Of a DNA stretch of 64,000 bases, positions 25,268 to 35,024 are shown piece by piece. The stretch spans positions 1 to 64,000 of the forward strand of contig NZ_JAKXMK010000015.1 of assembly GCF_022524485.1 (NCBI RefSeq). The letters are read 5' to 3'. Both the position numbers and the translations under genes were made by a program. Position 1 is the first letter of the stretch; each line of letters begins with the position of its first letter. Below the pieces are notes generated by a model, which saw only the letters and a list, made by a program, of their open reading frames with translations, searched no databases and was not told where the DNA came from. The DNA comes from Pseudonocardia alaniniphila (GTDB lineage Bacteria > Actinomycetota > Actinomycetes > Mycobacteriales > Pseudonocardiaceae).

Positions 25268-25459
25268 TCAGTAGGGGCGCTTGGGCATGATCACCCACAG
25301 CGCGATGTACCCGACGAACTGTGGGCCGGGCACCAGGCAGGACAGCAGGAACACGAGCCGGACGGCGAACGGGCTCCAGCCGAAGCGCTCGGCGAGTCCG
25401 GCACACACGCCGGCGATGACCGTCCCGTGCCGCGGTCGGGTCAGGGTGGTCGATGCCAC
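25268..25459 (-). CDS. pspC: PspC-domain protein
   Basis: 63 aa. The PspC signature HGTVIAGVCAGLAERFGWSP is at 11-30 followed by a membrane pair (VRLVFLLSCLVPGPQFVGYIALWVIMP). GTG 25459 is chosen because AGGAG lies six bases upstream; longer frames exist. The family senses or buffers membrane stress. Start of the amidohydrolase operon. Confidence 0.85.
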   Translation of the reverse strand: MASTTLTRPRHGTVIAGVCAGLAERFGWSPFAVRLVFLLSCLVPGPQFVGYIALWVIMPKRPY

Positions 25460-25706
25460 GAAGGGCTCCTTCCAGGTGCGGCGAACCTCGCCGCTCAAGA
25501 TCCAGTCTGCGCCGTGGCGCGGGCCCCGAACTCGGTGATCACCCGGAGCCGGCCCCGAGTTCTGTCCCGGATATACCCCCGAACGAGGGAGAGCACTCGC
25601 CCATCGTGAGGCCTACGCTGCTCCGCCCGGGCGGTGGCTGTGACCTGTCCACTGATGTCGCCGGACGCCCTGGCCGGGTTCGGGACCGCCGCTTAGCGTC
25701 GTCATC

Positions 25707-26756
25707 GTGAATCGATCTCGCTCCCCGCTCGCCGTGGTCGCCATGGCCTGCCTGCTCGCCGTCGTCGCGGCGCTGCTGGGCGGGCCGGCAGCGGCCGCCG
25801 ACGCGCGGCCCACGGCGGTCGTCGCACTGGGCGACAGCGCCGCGTCCGGCGACGGGGCGGGCGACTACGAGCCCGGCACCCGCGGGGAGAACGGCGACTG
25901 GTGCCACCGCTCGCCGCACGCGTACATCAACCGCACCGGGCTGGCCCAGCAGTCGGTCAACCTCGCCTGCTCGGGTGCCGACTCCGCCGCCGTGGCCTTC
26001 GGCGGGAGCCACAACACCGAGGGGTCGCAGGCGCAGCGCCTCATCGACGTCGCCACCCGCTACCAGGTCACCACCGTCGTCCTGCAGGTCGGCGCCAACG
26101 ACGACGCCGCGCTCACCGCCACCGGTATCGCCTGCATCGCCGCGTTCCTCGACACGCGCCGGCCCCCGTGCCGCGACACGATCGGGCCGCTGGTCGGCGG
26201 CCGCATGGCCGCCACCGCGACCAAGGTCGAGGCGGCGGTACGCGATGTCCGGGAGGCGATGCGCCGGGCGGGCTACGCCGACAACGGCTACCAGCTCGTG
26301 CTGATGTCCTATGCCTCACCGGTCACCGAGCACGCGGTGCGCGCGCAGGCGCTCCAAGGCTGTCCCTACAACAAGGCCGACGCCGCGTGGGGCCGCACCA
26401 CGCTGTTCCCCGCTCTCTCGGCCGCCCTCGCCGGTGTCGCCCAACGCGCGGGCGCGCGGTTCCTCGACATGGTGCGGGCCACGGAGGGCCGCGAGGCCTG
26501 CAGCCACCCCCTGCCCGCGGACGAGTGGCAGCGCCGCATCACCGTCGACCCGCAGGCGCTGGTCCACGGCGGTCTCGACGCGGTCGGCTTCCACCTCGCC
26601 CAGGAGTCGTTCCACCCCAATGCTGCAGCGCACGCCGAGATGGCGCGTTGCCTCGCCGACTTCGTGCGCTCGCCAGCGCAGGCGGCGTCGTGCGTGACCG
26701 GTCCGGACGGCCACAACCGGGTCGAGGCTGCGCACCCGGCCCCGGCGGCGGCCTGA
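25707..26756 (+). CDS. Secreted SGNH/GDSL-type hydrolase
   Basis: 349 aa. Sec signal peptide over residues 1-31 (LAVVAMACLLAVVAALLGGPAAA-A cleavage region). Block I is ALGDSAASGDGAGDY (nucleophile Ser in GDS), block III QVGANDD (Asn), and block V ESFHPNAAAHAEM (Asp/His region, His in FHPN). Six or more cysteines in the mature region suggest disulfides. An extracellular esterase or lipase is likely. GTG start. Promoter within the 247-bp gap to pspC, where an 8-bp inverted repeat (GAACTCGG at 25528, CCGAGTTC at 25555) is visible. Confidence 0.88.
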   Translation: MNRSRSPLAVVAMACLLAVVAALLGGPAAAADARPTAVVALGDSAASGDGAGDYEPGTRGENGDWCHRSPHAYINRTGLAQQSVNLACSGADSAAVAFGGSHNTEGSQAQRLIDVATRYQVTTVVLQVGANDDAALTATGIACIAAFLDTRRPPCRDTIGPLVGGRMAATATKVEAAVRDVREAMRRAGYADNGYQLVLMSYASPVTEHAVRAQALQGCPYNKADAAWGRTTLFPALSAALAGVAQRAGARFLDMVRATEGREACSHPLPADEWQRRITVDPQALVHGGLDAVGFHLAQESFHPNAAAHAEMARCLADFVRSPAQAASCVTGPDGHNRVEAAHPAPAAA

Positions 26757-26828
26757 GACGCCTCAGCCGCCCGCGCCGGGCCCGAGGTCTGGTCGCACAC
26801 CCCGGCCCGGCCGGCAGCGGCCCTGGCG

Positions 26829-27956
26829 TCAGAGCACCACGAGGTCGCGCGGACGGCCGTTGAGCCGCTCGCAACCGTCGTCGGTCACCACGACGATGTC
26901 CTCGATCCGAGCACCCCACTCGCCGTCGAGGTAGACGCCGGGCTCCACGCTGAACGCCATACCCGGCTCCAGCGCCAGCGCGTTCCCGCCGACGATGTAG
27001 GGGTCCTCGTGCACGTCCAGTCCGATGCCGTGCCCCGTGCGGTGGACGAACCGCTCGCCGAGGCCTCCGGCGGTGATCGGCTGCCGGGCAGCGGCGTCCA
27101 CCTGCTCGGCGGTGACACCCGGCCGGACGGCGGCCACAGCACGTTCCTGCGCGTCCTGCAGCACGGCGTAGGACTCGCGCACTGACGCCGGCGGGGTGTC
27201 TCCCACGGCGTAGGTGCGGGTGCAGTCGGAGTAGTAGCCGCTGGGCAGCGGGCCGCCGATGTCGATCACGACGACGTCCCCCTCCGCGATCACCCGGTCG
27301 GACACGCCGTGGTGCGGGCTGGCGCCGTTGGGCCCGGAGCCGACGATCACGAAGGCGGCCGACGTGTGGCCCTCCTCCACGATCGCCGCGGCGATGTCGG
27401 CGCCCACCTGCTCCTCGGTGCGGCCGGGCTTCAGGAACTCGGCCATCCGGGCGTGCACGCGGTCGATCGCCGCTCCGGCCGCACGCAGCTCGGCCACCTC
27501 GGCGGCGTCCTTGCGCATCCTCAGATCCCGCAACACCGGACCGGCGAGCTCCTGCAGGACCTCCGGGAGCGCGTCCCGGATACCGAAGACGTGAGCGGCC
27601 GGCATCGAGTCCACCACGGCGACCCTGGTCGGCCCGCCCGCGAGATCGCTCACCAGCAGGTAGGGATCTTCGCCGTCGATCCAGGTGACCACCTCCACAC
27701 CGAGATCGTCCAGAGGGAGCCCGGCGTAACCCGGTGCTTCCAGCCGCGGCACCACGAGGGCCGGGGGCGCCCTGTGGCCGGCAGCGGGTAGCACGAGGCA
27801 GGTGAGGCGCTCGTGGGACTCGCCATCGGCACCGATCAGGTAACGCAGATCGGTGCCGGGGGTGACGAGCAGTAAGTCGGTGTCGTGCGCCGCTGCAACC
27901 TCTCCGGCACGGCGGATGCGGTCGGCGAGCAGCGCGATCGGAACGGCCGGTGTCAT
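26829..27956 (-). CDS. pepE: M24-family dipeptidase/aminopeptidase P-like
   Basis: 375 aa. The five metal ligands of the pita-bread fold are visible: Asp in VIDIGGPLPSGYYSDCTRT (two Asp), His in HRTGHGIGLDVHEDP, Glu in FSVEPGVYL, Glu in GARIEDIVVV. Cleaves X-Pro or dipeptide substrates, cytosolic. Equivalent in position to Rv2089c (pepE). ATG 27956 gives the family length; a longer open frame continues upstream over the divergent exonuclease gene and is not used. Confidence 0.93.
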   Translation of the reverse strand: MTPAVPIALLADRIRRAGEVAAAHDTDLLLVTPGTDLRYLIGADGESHERLTCLVLPAAGHRAPPALVVPRLEAPGYAGLPLDDLGVEVVTWIDGEDPYLLVSDLAGGPTRVAVVDSMPAAHVFGIRDALPEVLQELAGPVLRDLRMRKDAAEVAELRAAGAAIDRVHARMAEFLKPGRTEEQVGADIAAAIVEEGHTSAAFVIVGSGPNGASPHHGVSDRVIAEGDVVVIDIGGPLPSGYYSDCTRTYAVGDTPPASVRESYAVLQDAQERAVAAVRPGVTAEQVDAAARQPITAGGLGERFVHRTGHGIGLDVHEDPYIVGGNALALEPGMAFSVEPGVYLDGEWGARIEDIVVVTDDGCERLNGRPRDLVVL

Positions 27957-27989
27957 GGATGGCAGCGTATTCCGGCAAGCTGTCCCAGC

Positions 27990-28964
27990 GTGACCGCGCC
28001 TGCGCCCTCTTTGATGCTGCTGGATGCCGCGAGCCTCTACTTCCGCGCCTACTACGGCGTGCCCGAGACGATCACCGCCCCGGACGGCACCCCCGTCAAC
28101 GCGGTGCGCGGGTTCACCGACATGGTGGCGCGGTTGATCGCCGAACGGCGGCCCACGCGGCTCGTCGCGTGCCTCGACCTGGACTGGCGCCCGGCGTTCC
28201 GCGTCGAGGCGCTGCCGTCCTACAAGGCGCACCGGGTGCCCGGTGAGCCCGACGTGGCCCCTGCCGGACTCCCCGAAGAGGTGCCCGACACCCTCGCGCC
28301 TCAGGTCCCGATCCTGCTCGAGGTGCTGGCCGCGGCCGGCATCGCCACTGCCGGCGCCGAGGGCTACGAGGCCGACGACGTGATCGGCACGCTCGCCGCG
28401 GGTGAGCGGACGGACGCGGTCCTGGCCGTGAGCGGCGACCGTGACCTGATGCAGATCGTGCGCGAGGAACCCGTCCCCGTGCGCCTGCTCTACGTCGGCC
28501 GGGGCCTCGCGAAGGCCGAGCACCTGGGCCCGGCCGAGGTGGCCGCGAAGTACGGCGTACCCGTCTCCCGGGCAGGTGAGGCCTACGCCGAGATGGCCAT
28601 GCTGCGCGGCGACCCGTCCGACGGGCTGCCCGGTGTGCCCGGGGTCGGGGCGAAGACCGCGGCGACGCTCGTCGGCCGCTTCGACTCGTGGGCCGAGCTG
28701 GTGGCTGCCGTCACCGACCGTACGGACGCGCGGCTGTCCCCGCCCGTCCGCACCAAGCTGGCCGCGGCGGAGCCGTACCTCGCGGTCGTGGAACCCGTGG
28801 TCCGGGTGGCACAGGACGCCCCGGTCCGTCACGACCGGCCCGACGCCCTGCCCGGATCACCTGCCGACCCGGACCGCCTGGCCGCACTGACCGAACGGTG
28901 GGGACTCGGCGGCTCGGTCGACCGGCTGCTCGCCGCTCTGGCCAAGTCCGCCGTGGCCGGGTAG
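27990..28964 (+). CDS. 5'-3' exonuclease (FEN/PIN-like)
   Basis: 324 aa. N-terminal LMLLDAASLYFRAYYG and YEADDVIGTLA ... VSGDRDLMQ acidic clusters, then the helix-hairpin-helix DGLPGVPGVGAKTAATLV (about 210-228). The fold and order match the 5'-3' exonuclease domain of DNA polymerase I, here as a stand-alone protein that removes RNA primers or flaps. GTG 27990; ATG 28014 is an alternative. Divergent from pepE as in Rv2089c/Rv2090. Confidence 0.9.
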   Translation: MTAPAPSLMLLDAASLYFRAYYGVPETITAPDGTPVNAVRGFTDMVARLIAERRPTRLVACLDLDWRPAFRVEALPSYKAHRVPGEPDVAPAGLPEEVPDTLAPQVPILLEVLAAAGIATAGAEGYEADDVIGTLAAGERTDAVLAVSGDRDLMQIVREEPVPVRLLYVGRGLAKAEHLGPAEVAAKYGVPVSRAGEAYAEMAMLRGDPSDGLPGVPGVGAKTAATLVGRFDSWAELVAAVTDRTDARLSPPVRTKLAAAEPYLAVVEPVVRVAQDAPVRHDRPDALPGSPADPDRLAALTERWGLGGSVDRLLAALAKSAVAG

Positions 28965-28972
28965 GAGGCAGC

Positions 28973-30190
28973 TCAGAAATACGTGCCGCACCACGGCACC
29001 TCGGCTGTGGCGAACGCGGCGTCGGCCCGCCGGACAGCGCCCGGGTCGGGTGCGCTCCACCAGCCCGTGGCCACGAGCTGAGAGGGCGTGCGGTCCCCGA
29101 GGTAGGCCATCGCCAGCGCCGCCGCGTCGCACTCCAGCTCCGGCGCCACCGGGCCGCCGAGAGGCCCGACGAACTCCGCGCTGCCGTCGGCGATCCGGTA
29201 AACGCCTGCGTTCTTCTCCAGCAACGGGTCGTGCACCGCCAGCAGCACCGGATCGGCGGGCCCGTAGGAGCGGGCGGCGAGAGCCGCGGGGACGTCCACG
29301 AGCCGCAACCACGTCTCGTCGTGCTGGCCCGTGACCACACAGGCCCGCGGGTCGCCCAGCAGGAGCTCCAGGGGCTCGTCCAGCGGCCGCAGCTCGGTGC
29401 GAACCGAGGTGATCAGGTCGACGCCGAGCAGGAACCGCCAGAGCCCCGCCGTCGCCTGCACGTCCGCGGCCTGCAGGTCGGCGATCTCCAGCGTCTGCTC
29501 CGCGAAGCCCGTGGCGGAGGTCCGGAACGCGATCGCGAAGCCGTCGTCGCCGCCTGATCCCGTGTGCACGACACCGAGGGCGGGCTCGCGATCGTCGATG
29601 CGATGGCCGAACATGCTCTGCCACCACCGGTCGGGCCGCGTGATGCTCCCGACGCGGTTCAGCGCGAAGGTCTCGTAGACGTCCCGCATCGTCGGGAGGA
29701 TCTCGTCGCGGTCGAGCAGGCGCACCGACCCACCCAGCGGCGCGCCGGGCCGCCAGCTCGCGCGCTCGGCATTCACGGTGAGGTCTCGCCCGCGGGTGGC
29801 CACCCCGTAGCCGAACCGCCCGTAGATCCGCGCCTCGCTGGCCCGCAGCGTTGCCACCGGCTCGCCCCGCGCCGCGACGTCGTCGAGCTGGGTTCGCATC
29901 ATGGCTGTCAGCAGGCCGCTGCGGGTGTGGTCGGCCCGCACGCCGACGCGCGTGACGGCGGCCATCGGGAGCACGGCGCCACCGGGCACCACGAGCTTGC
30001 TCGGGATGGACGTCGCCGTGGCCACCAACGCGCTGCCGTGGTGGATCCCGAGGGTGCGACCGGGGCTGTAGGTCGTGGCCGTGTGGGACCACCGCTGGTC
30101 ATCGACCGGGCCGCGGTGGATCGTGGCGGCGAAGAGCATGTGGGCCGATCGGAGCTGGTCGGCATCGAGGACGCGGACGTCGGGGTTCAC
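28973..30190 (-). CDS. Eis-like GNAT acetyltransferase
   Basis: 405 aa, tripartite. The first GNAT half holds VTRVGVRADHTRSGLLTAMM and SEARIYGRFGYG; a central GNAT-like half and a sterol-carrier-like C-terminus follow. The last residues end CGTYF, with the C-terminal Phe carboxylate used as catalytic base in Eis. In mycobacteria Eis acetylates aminoglycosides and proteins; the substrate here is not known. GTG 30190 has no Shine-Dalgarno; TTG 30226 is an alternative. Its 3' end nearly abuts the exonuclease gene (8-bp gap). Confidence 0.85.
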   Translation of the reverse strand: MNPDVRVLDADQLRSAHMLFAATIHRGPVDDQRWSHTATTYSPGRTLGIHHGSALVATATSIPSKLVVPGGAVLPMAAVTRVGVRADHTRSGLLTAMMRTQLDDVAARGEPVATLRASEARIYGRFGYGVATRGRDLTVNAERASWRPGAPLGGSVRLLDRDEILPTMRDVYETFALNRVGSITRPDRWWQSMFGHRIDDREPALGVVHTGSGGDDGFAIAFRTSATGFAEQTLEIADLQAADVQATAGLWRFLLGVDLITSVRTELRPLDEPLELLLGDPRACVVTGQHDETWLRLVDVPAALAARSYGPADPVLLAVHDPLLEKNAGVYRIADGSAEFVGPLGGPVAPELECDAAALAMAYLGDRTPSQLVATGWWSAPDPGAVRRADAAFATAEVPWCGTYF

Positions 30191-30250
30191 AGAGAGCGAT
30201 GCTGCCCGAAGCCCTCTCCCCGGCAAACCCGGTTCCGGACCTGCCGTGGG

Positions 30251-31132
30251 TCAGGCGGGGCGGCCCACCTCGTACGCGCCGTCCGAGCTCGTGATCGTGA
30301 TCGGGACCTTGACGGTGGCGCCGTCCACGGTGGCCTGGCACTCGAAGCTCGTGCCCTCGGAGACGCGGATCCCCTCGTCACACTGCACGGCGGACACGTC
30401 GAGGTTGTAGTTCTGTGCGAGGACCCGCTGCACGCCGTCCTGCAGGGCCGCCTGGTCGAACACCTTGCTGACGAAGAACCCCGGCCACACGAACCCGAGC
30501 ACGGCGATGACCGCGACGACCACGACGCCGCCGATGATCGGCAGCAGCAGGCGCTTCGCCCCGCTCTTCTCGGCCGGAGCCGGCGCGGGCGGGCGGCCCT
30601 GCCCCCACTGCTGCTGACCTGCAGGCTGCTGGCCCGCCCACTGCTGGGTGGGCTGTTGCTGCCCCCAGCCCGGCGATCCGAACTGCTGCGGCCCGCCATA
30701 GGGCTGCTGCGGGCCCTGTTGGGGACGGCCATAGGGCGGCTGCCCGAACTGCTGGGGCTGCCCGTACGGCGGCTGACCCGGGTGGGGCTGGCCGTAGGGC
30801 GGCAGGCCCGGTTGCGGCTGGGGCGGCTGGCCGTAGGGCGCCATGCCCGGCATGGTCTCCGAGTGCTGCGCCGGCATGCCCGGGACGGTCTCGGTGTGCT
30901 GCTTGTGCGGGCTGGCGAACTGCCCGGGCTGGGGCGGCGGCTCGTTGCCCGGGCCCTGTGTCGGCACGGCGCGGGTCTCGGGGCCGGTCGGAACCGCTCG
31001 GGTCTCGTCCGGATCCCCGTCCTGTGGCTGCTGGCCCCAGCCGCCGGGCGGCTGCTGACCCCATGCCGGTTGATCCGCCGGGTTCCCCGGAGGACTGCCA
31101 TGCGGCGGGTTGGGACCCTGGGGCGCGCTCAT
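30251..31132 (-). CDS. Proline/glutamine-rich DUF4333 membrane protein
   Basis: 293 aa. Residues 1-190 are a low-complexity cytoplasmic tail with repeated PYGQP/GQPPYG units; one membrane helix follows (LLLPIIGGVVVVAVIAVLGFVWPG, near 205-228), then the extracytoplasmic DUF4333 domain with VQCDEGIRVSEGTSFEC (two Cys, probably a disulfide). Equivalent in position to Rv2091c, which shows the same architecture. Function unknown. Confidence 0.88.
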   Translation of the reverse strand: MSAPQGPNPPHGSPPGNPADQPAWGQQPPGGWGQQPQDGDPDETRAVPTGPETRAVPTQGPGNEPPPQPGQFASPHKQHTETVPGMPAQHSETMPGMAPYGQPPQPQPGLPPYGQPHPGQPPYGQPQQFGQPPYGRPQQGPQQPYGGPQQFGSPGWGQQQPTQQWAGQQPAGQQQWGQGRPPAPAPAEKSGAKRLLLPIIGGVVVVAVIAVLGFVWPGFFVSKVFDQAALQDGVQRVLAQNYNLDVSAVQCDEGIRVSEGTSFECQATVDGATVKVPITITSSDGAYEVGRPA

Positions 31133-31203
31133 CGGGGACCTTTCTGCCAGGTGCGGTCGGGCGATCCAAGCACAACCCGATCACGGACCCGGGAACACCC
31201 TGC

Positions 31204-33978
31204 TCAAACGGCGCCGACGGCGACCACGCCGCGCCGCACAGCCGTCACCGCCTGAGCCGCCGCGCGGCCCACACCGTCGCTGCGGCCCATGACACCGGCG
31301 ATCTGGTCGAGCAGATCGAGCACCTGACGGCACCAGCGCACGAAGTCACCCGCCGAGAGCTCCGCGCCGTTCTGCTCGGCGGCCGTCAGCACGACCGACA
31401 GCGACTCGCCCCGAGCCCAGCGGTACATCGGCCAGGCGAAACCGAGGTCGGGCTCACGGGTGCGATCCACCCGGTGGCGGCGCTCGTCGCCCTCCAACTC
31501 GGCCCAGGTCCGCACCGTCTTGCCCAGGGCATCCGACACGGGACCCGACGGCACCTGTGGCATCGGGCCGTTGTCCCGTCGCGACTCGTAGACCAGCGAC
31601 GACACCACGGCGGCCAGCTCCGCGGGCCCCAACCCGTCCCACACGCCGTGGCGCAGGCACTCCGCGGTCAGCAGATCCGACTCACCCCAGAGCCGCGCGA
31701 GGCGCTCACCGTGCGCGGTGACCTCGTCGCCGTCGAGATAGCCCCGTTCCGCGAGGATCGCGCGGATCCGGTCGAGGGCCCGCGCCAGGGAGTGGGTGGT
31801 CGCCCGCACCTTCTGCCGCAGCTGTTCGGTCTCGCGCTCCAGACGGGCGTACCGGTCCGCCCATCGCGCATGGGCTTCGCGGTCGTCGCAGCCGTGGCAC
31901 GGGTGGGCACGCAGGGTCCGGCGCAGCGTCGCGAGCTCCGGATCGTCGGTGCCTCCGCCGCGCGAGCGACGCCGGGGCACGGAGGGAGCGACGATCCCGG
32001 TGTTGCGCAGCGACGACGCGAGGTCGCGACGCACGCTCGGCGTCCGGTGGTCGACACGCTTGGGCAGCCGCATCCGTCCGAGTGGCTCGACGGGGGTGGG
32101 GAAGTCGGCGGAGGAGAGCCTGCCCGCCCACCGGTCCTCGCTGAGCACCAGCGGGCGAGGATCGGCGCCGGGGGCGAGACCGGGGTCGAGCACCACGGCG
32201 AGACCGGCACGCCGGCCACCGGGTACCGCGATGACGTCTCCCGGCCGCAGGGCCCGCAGTGACTCGGCCGCGGCCTCTCGCCTGTCGGCCACGCCCTGAC
32301 GCGACAGCGCCTTCTCCCGTTCCCCGACGCGGCGGCGCAGCGCGGCGTACTCGGCGAAGTCCCCGAGGTGGCAGTGCATCGACTCGGCGTAGCCCGCGAG
32401 CGCCTCGTTGTTGCGCTCGATGCGCCGGGCCAGCCCCACCACCGACCGGTCCGCCTGGAACTGCCCGAACGACTTCTCGAGCAGCTCGCGGGCCGCCTCC
32501 GTGCCGAGCCGTTTGACCAGGTTGACGGCCATGTTGTAGCCGGGCCGGAACGAACTGCGCAGCGGGTAGGTACGGGTCGACGCGAGTCCGGCGACCTGGA
32601 CGGGGTCGACCCCGGGCTGCCAGATCACGACCGCGTGGCCCTCCACGTCGATCCCGCGGCGGCCGGCACGGCCCGTGAGCTGCGTGTACTCGCCGGGAGT
32701 CAGGTCGGCGTGCGACTCGCCGTTGAACTTGACCAAGCGCTCCAGCACGACGGTGCGAGCGGGCATGTTGATCCCGAGGGCCAGGGTCTCGGTCGCGAAC
32801 ACCGCACGGACCAGGCCACGGACGAACAGCTCCTCCACGGTCTCCTTGAACGCGGGCAGCATCCCGGCGTGGTGGGCCGCGATCCCGCGCTCCAGCGCCT
32901 CGAGCCACTCCCAGTACCCGAGGACCGCGAGGTCGGCCTGCGGGAGGTCGACGGTGCGGCGCTCCACCGTGCGCCGGATCTCCTCGGCCTCGACCTCGGT
33001 GGTGAGCCGCAGTCCGGAGCGCACGCACTGGCCGACCGCGGCGTCGCAGCCCGCCCTGCTGAAGACGAACGTGATCGCGGGGAGCAGCGCGTTGCGGTCC
33101 AGCCGGTCGATCACAGTGGTGCGCGAAGGCGGCCGGAACCGGCTGGAGGACCGGCCGTTCCCGCCACCGCGCGGGCCGCGCCCCCGTCCCCGGTCCCACA
33201 CGGCGCTCTGCCGGTCGAGATCGCGGGTGTAGCGCACGAGGTCGGGGTCCACCTTCAGCTCGCCCGCGGCGTCCTCGCCCGCGAACAGGTCCAGGAGCCG
33301 GTTGCCGACCATCATGTGCTGCCACAGCGGCACCGGCCGGTGCTCGTCGACCACCACGGTGGTGTCGCCGCGCACGGTCACCAGCCAGTCGCCGAACTCC
33401 TCGGCGTTACTCACGGTGGCCGACAGGCTCACCAGTGCGACGTGCTCCGGGAGCTGGAGGATGACCTCCTCCCAGACGGCACCGCGGAAGCGGTCGGCGA
33501 GGTAGTGCACCTCGTCCATCACCACGAAGCCCAGGTGTTCGAGCTGGTGGGACCCGGCGTAGATCATGTTGCGCAGCACCTCGGTGGTCATCACCACCAC
33601 CTGCGCGTCACCGTTGATGACGGTGTCGCCGGTCAGCAGCCCGACGGCGTCGGCACCGTGGCGCTGTACGAGGTCGGCGTACTTCTGGTTCGACAGTGCC
33701 TTGATCGGGGTCGTGTAGAAGCACTTGAGACCCTGGGCGAGCGCGAGATGCACCGCGAACTCACCGACCACGGTCTTCCCGGCACCGGTCGGTGCGCATA
33801 CGAGGACCCCGTGCCCGTCTTCGAGAGCGGAACACGCCGTCTGTTGGAACCCGTCGAGCTCGAAGGGGAGACTCCCTGCGAACTCCGCGAGGCGGGGACG
33901 TGCGGCGCGGCTCCTGGCGGCGGCGTATGCCTCCGCGGGAGCGGGATTGCTGCTGGCCACCGGCCCAGGTTTCCACAT
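31204..33978 (-). CDS. helY: DEAD/DEAH-box (Ski2/Mtr4-like) helicase HelY
   Basis: 924 aa. Walker A APTGAGKT (~52-59), DEVH (Walker B), SAT motif III, then HAGMLP and QLTGRAGRRG motifs of the second RecA domain, and a C-terminal DSHCT-like domain (LLTAECLRHGVWDGLGPAELA, LDLLDQIAGV). Strong match to mycobacterial HelY (Rv2092c), an ATP-dependent nucleic-acid helicase. Start is ATG 33978; GTG 33960 is possible. Divergent from a PNPOx-like gene with a 67-bp gap. The next genes on the same strand (DUF4333, eis-like) lie downstream. Confidence 0.93.
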   Translation of the reverse strand: MWKPGPVASSNPAPAEAYAAARSRAARPRLAEFAGSLPFELDGFQQTACSALEDGHGVLVCAPTGAGKTVVGEFAVHLALAQGLKCFYTTPIKALSNQKYADLVQRHGADAVGLLTGDTVINGDAQVVVMTTEVLRNMIYAGSHQLEHLGFVVMDEVHYLADRFRGAVWEEVILQLPEHVALVSLSATVSNAEEFGDWLVTVRGDTTVVVDEHRPVPLWQHMMVGNRLLDLFAGEDAAGELKVDPDLVRYTRDLDRQSAVWDRGRGRGPRGGGNGRSSSRFRPPSRTTVIDRLDRNALLPAITFVFSRAGCDAAVGQCVRSGLRLTTEVEAEEIRRTVERRTVDLPQADLAVLGYWEWLEALERGIAAHHAGMLPAFKETVEELFVRGLVRAVFATETLALGINMPARTVVLERLVKFNGESHADLTPGEYTQLTGRAGRRGIDVEGHAVVIWQPGVDPVQVAGLASTRTYPLRSSFRPGYNMAVNLVKRLGTEAARELLEKSFGQFQADRSVVGLARRIERNNEALAGYAESMHCHLGDFAEYAALRRRVGEREKALSRQGVADRREAAAESLRALRPGDVIAVPGGRRAGLAVVLDPGLAPGADPRPLVLSEDRWAGRLSSADFPTPVEPLGRMRLPKRVDHRTPSVRRDLASSLRNTGIVAPSVPRRRSRGGGTDDPELATLRRTLRAHPCHGCDDREAHARWADRYARLERETEQLRQKVRATTHSLARALDRIRAILAERGYLDGDEVTAHGERLARLWGESDLLTAECLRHGVWDGLGPAELAAVVSSLVYESRRDNGPMPQVPSGPVSDALGKTVRTWAELEGDERRHRVDRTREPDLGFAWPMYRWARGESLSVVLTAAEQNGAELSAGDFVRWCRQVLDLLDQIAGVMGRSDGVGRAAAQAVTAVRRGVVAVGAV

Positions 33979-34045
33979 CGGAGCACCGTCAATCGGGACT
34001 GCCCGGTCACAACGGGGCAATCGCGCGTCATGAGAGGGTCGTCCC

Positions 34046-34534
34046 GTGTCCTCGCTCTCCGAAACCGCTCCCGCATTCGTCGCACTTGCCCACCGCATCG
34101 TCTGGGCCACCACCGCCACCGTCGACCCCCAGGGCAGGCCGTGGACCCGGATCCTGCACCCCATCTGGGAGTGGGACGGAGAGCGTCTGACCGGCTGGGT
34201 CGGCACCGGACCGACCCCGACGAAACAGGCGCACCTGACCGCCCACCCGTACGTCTCGCTGACCTACTGGGACCCCTCGCAGGACACCGCCACCGCCCAG
34301 TGCCGGGCGACCCTGCACACCGACGAGGAGACGCGGACCGAGCTGTGGGAGCGCTTCCGCACGGCCCCGGAGCCGGTCGGCTACGACCCGGCGATCATCT
34401 CCGGCTGGGACGGGCCGCTCTCCCCCGGATTCGCGGCACTGCGGCTGGAGCCCTGGCGCCTGCAGGTGCAGCCCGCGGCGGTGCTGCTGGCGGGTGAGAA
34501 CGACCGGATCATGGTGTGGCGCGAGGCGGCCTGA
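34046..34534 (+). CDS. Pyridoxamine-5'-phosphate-oxidase-like split-barrel protein
   Basis: 162 aa FMN-binding split-barrel protein (IVWATTATVDPQGRPWTRILHPIWEWDGERLTGW ... KQAHLTAHPYVSLTYWD). Family members bind FMN or F420 and reduce small molecules; cofactor choice is not resolvable here. GTG 34046 with GAGAGGG upstream. Followed 101 bp later by a DUF1330 gene. Confidence 0.8.
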   Translation: MSSLSETAPAFVALAHRIVWATTATVDPQGRPWTRILHPIWEWDGERLTGWVGTGPTPTKQAHLTAHPYVSLTYWDPSQDTATAQCRATLHTDEETRTELWERFRTAPEPVGYDPAIISGWDGPLSPGFAALRLEPWRLQVQPAAVLLAGENDRIMVWREAA

Positions 34535-34635
34535 GCCCGCCGCCTTACCTCCCACGTCATCGACCGGGCACCCCGCACCGGCCCAAGCTGGTACCCGACG
34601 GCCGGACAGCCCGGCCGCCGGACCGGGGAGGAACC

Positions 34636-34992
34636 ATGACCACCTACGCCGTCGCGCACATGCGCGAGGTCACCATCGGGCCGGCGATCGTCGAGTACCT
34701 GGAGCGGATCGACGCGACACTCGAGCCGTTCGGCGGCCGGTTCATCGTGCACGGCGCCGAGACGACAGTGGTCGAGGGCGAGTTCCCCGGTCATCTCATC
34801 GTGCTCGCCTTTCCCACGCGGCAGCAGGCGCAGGACTGGTACGACTCACCGGCCTACCGGGCGATCCTCCCGCTGCGCACGGAGAACTCGATCGCGGACG
34901 TACTGCTGGTGGACGGTGTGGGACCGGACCACAAGGCCACCGACGTGCTCCGTGCCCCGGTGAGCGCTCCGCCGGCAGCCGCGCAGGCGTAG
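34636..34992 (+). CDS. DUF1330-family protein
   Basis: 118 aa ferredoxin-like alpha-beta fold. AVAHMREVTIGPAIVEYLERI, FIVHGAETTVVEGEFPG and WYDSPAYRAILPLR (W-Y-x-S-x-x-Y-x-x-x-x-x-x-R) are the family motifs. ATG preceded by GGGGAGG at ideal spacing. Role unknown. Confidence 0.88.
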   Translation: MTTYAVAHMREVTIGPAIVEYLERIDATLEPFGGRFIVHGAETTVVEGEFPGHLIVLAFPTRQQAQDWYDSPAYRAILPLRTENSIADVLLVDGVGPDHKATDVLRAPVSAPPAAAQA

Positions 34993-35024
34993 CTGGGCAG
35001 CAGTGGCGGCGGAGCGGCTCGGGG

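Noticed and set aside
30580..31080. Proline/glutamine repeats read as a CRISPR-like or satellite repeat
   Set aside because: The repeats are codon-level PYGQP units inside the DUF4333 gene with irregular spacing, no conserved spacer-repeat pattern.
32368..34497. A 709-codon plus-strand frame opposite helY
   Set aside because: Composition is shadow-like and helY on the other strand has complete helicase motifs.
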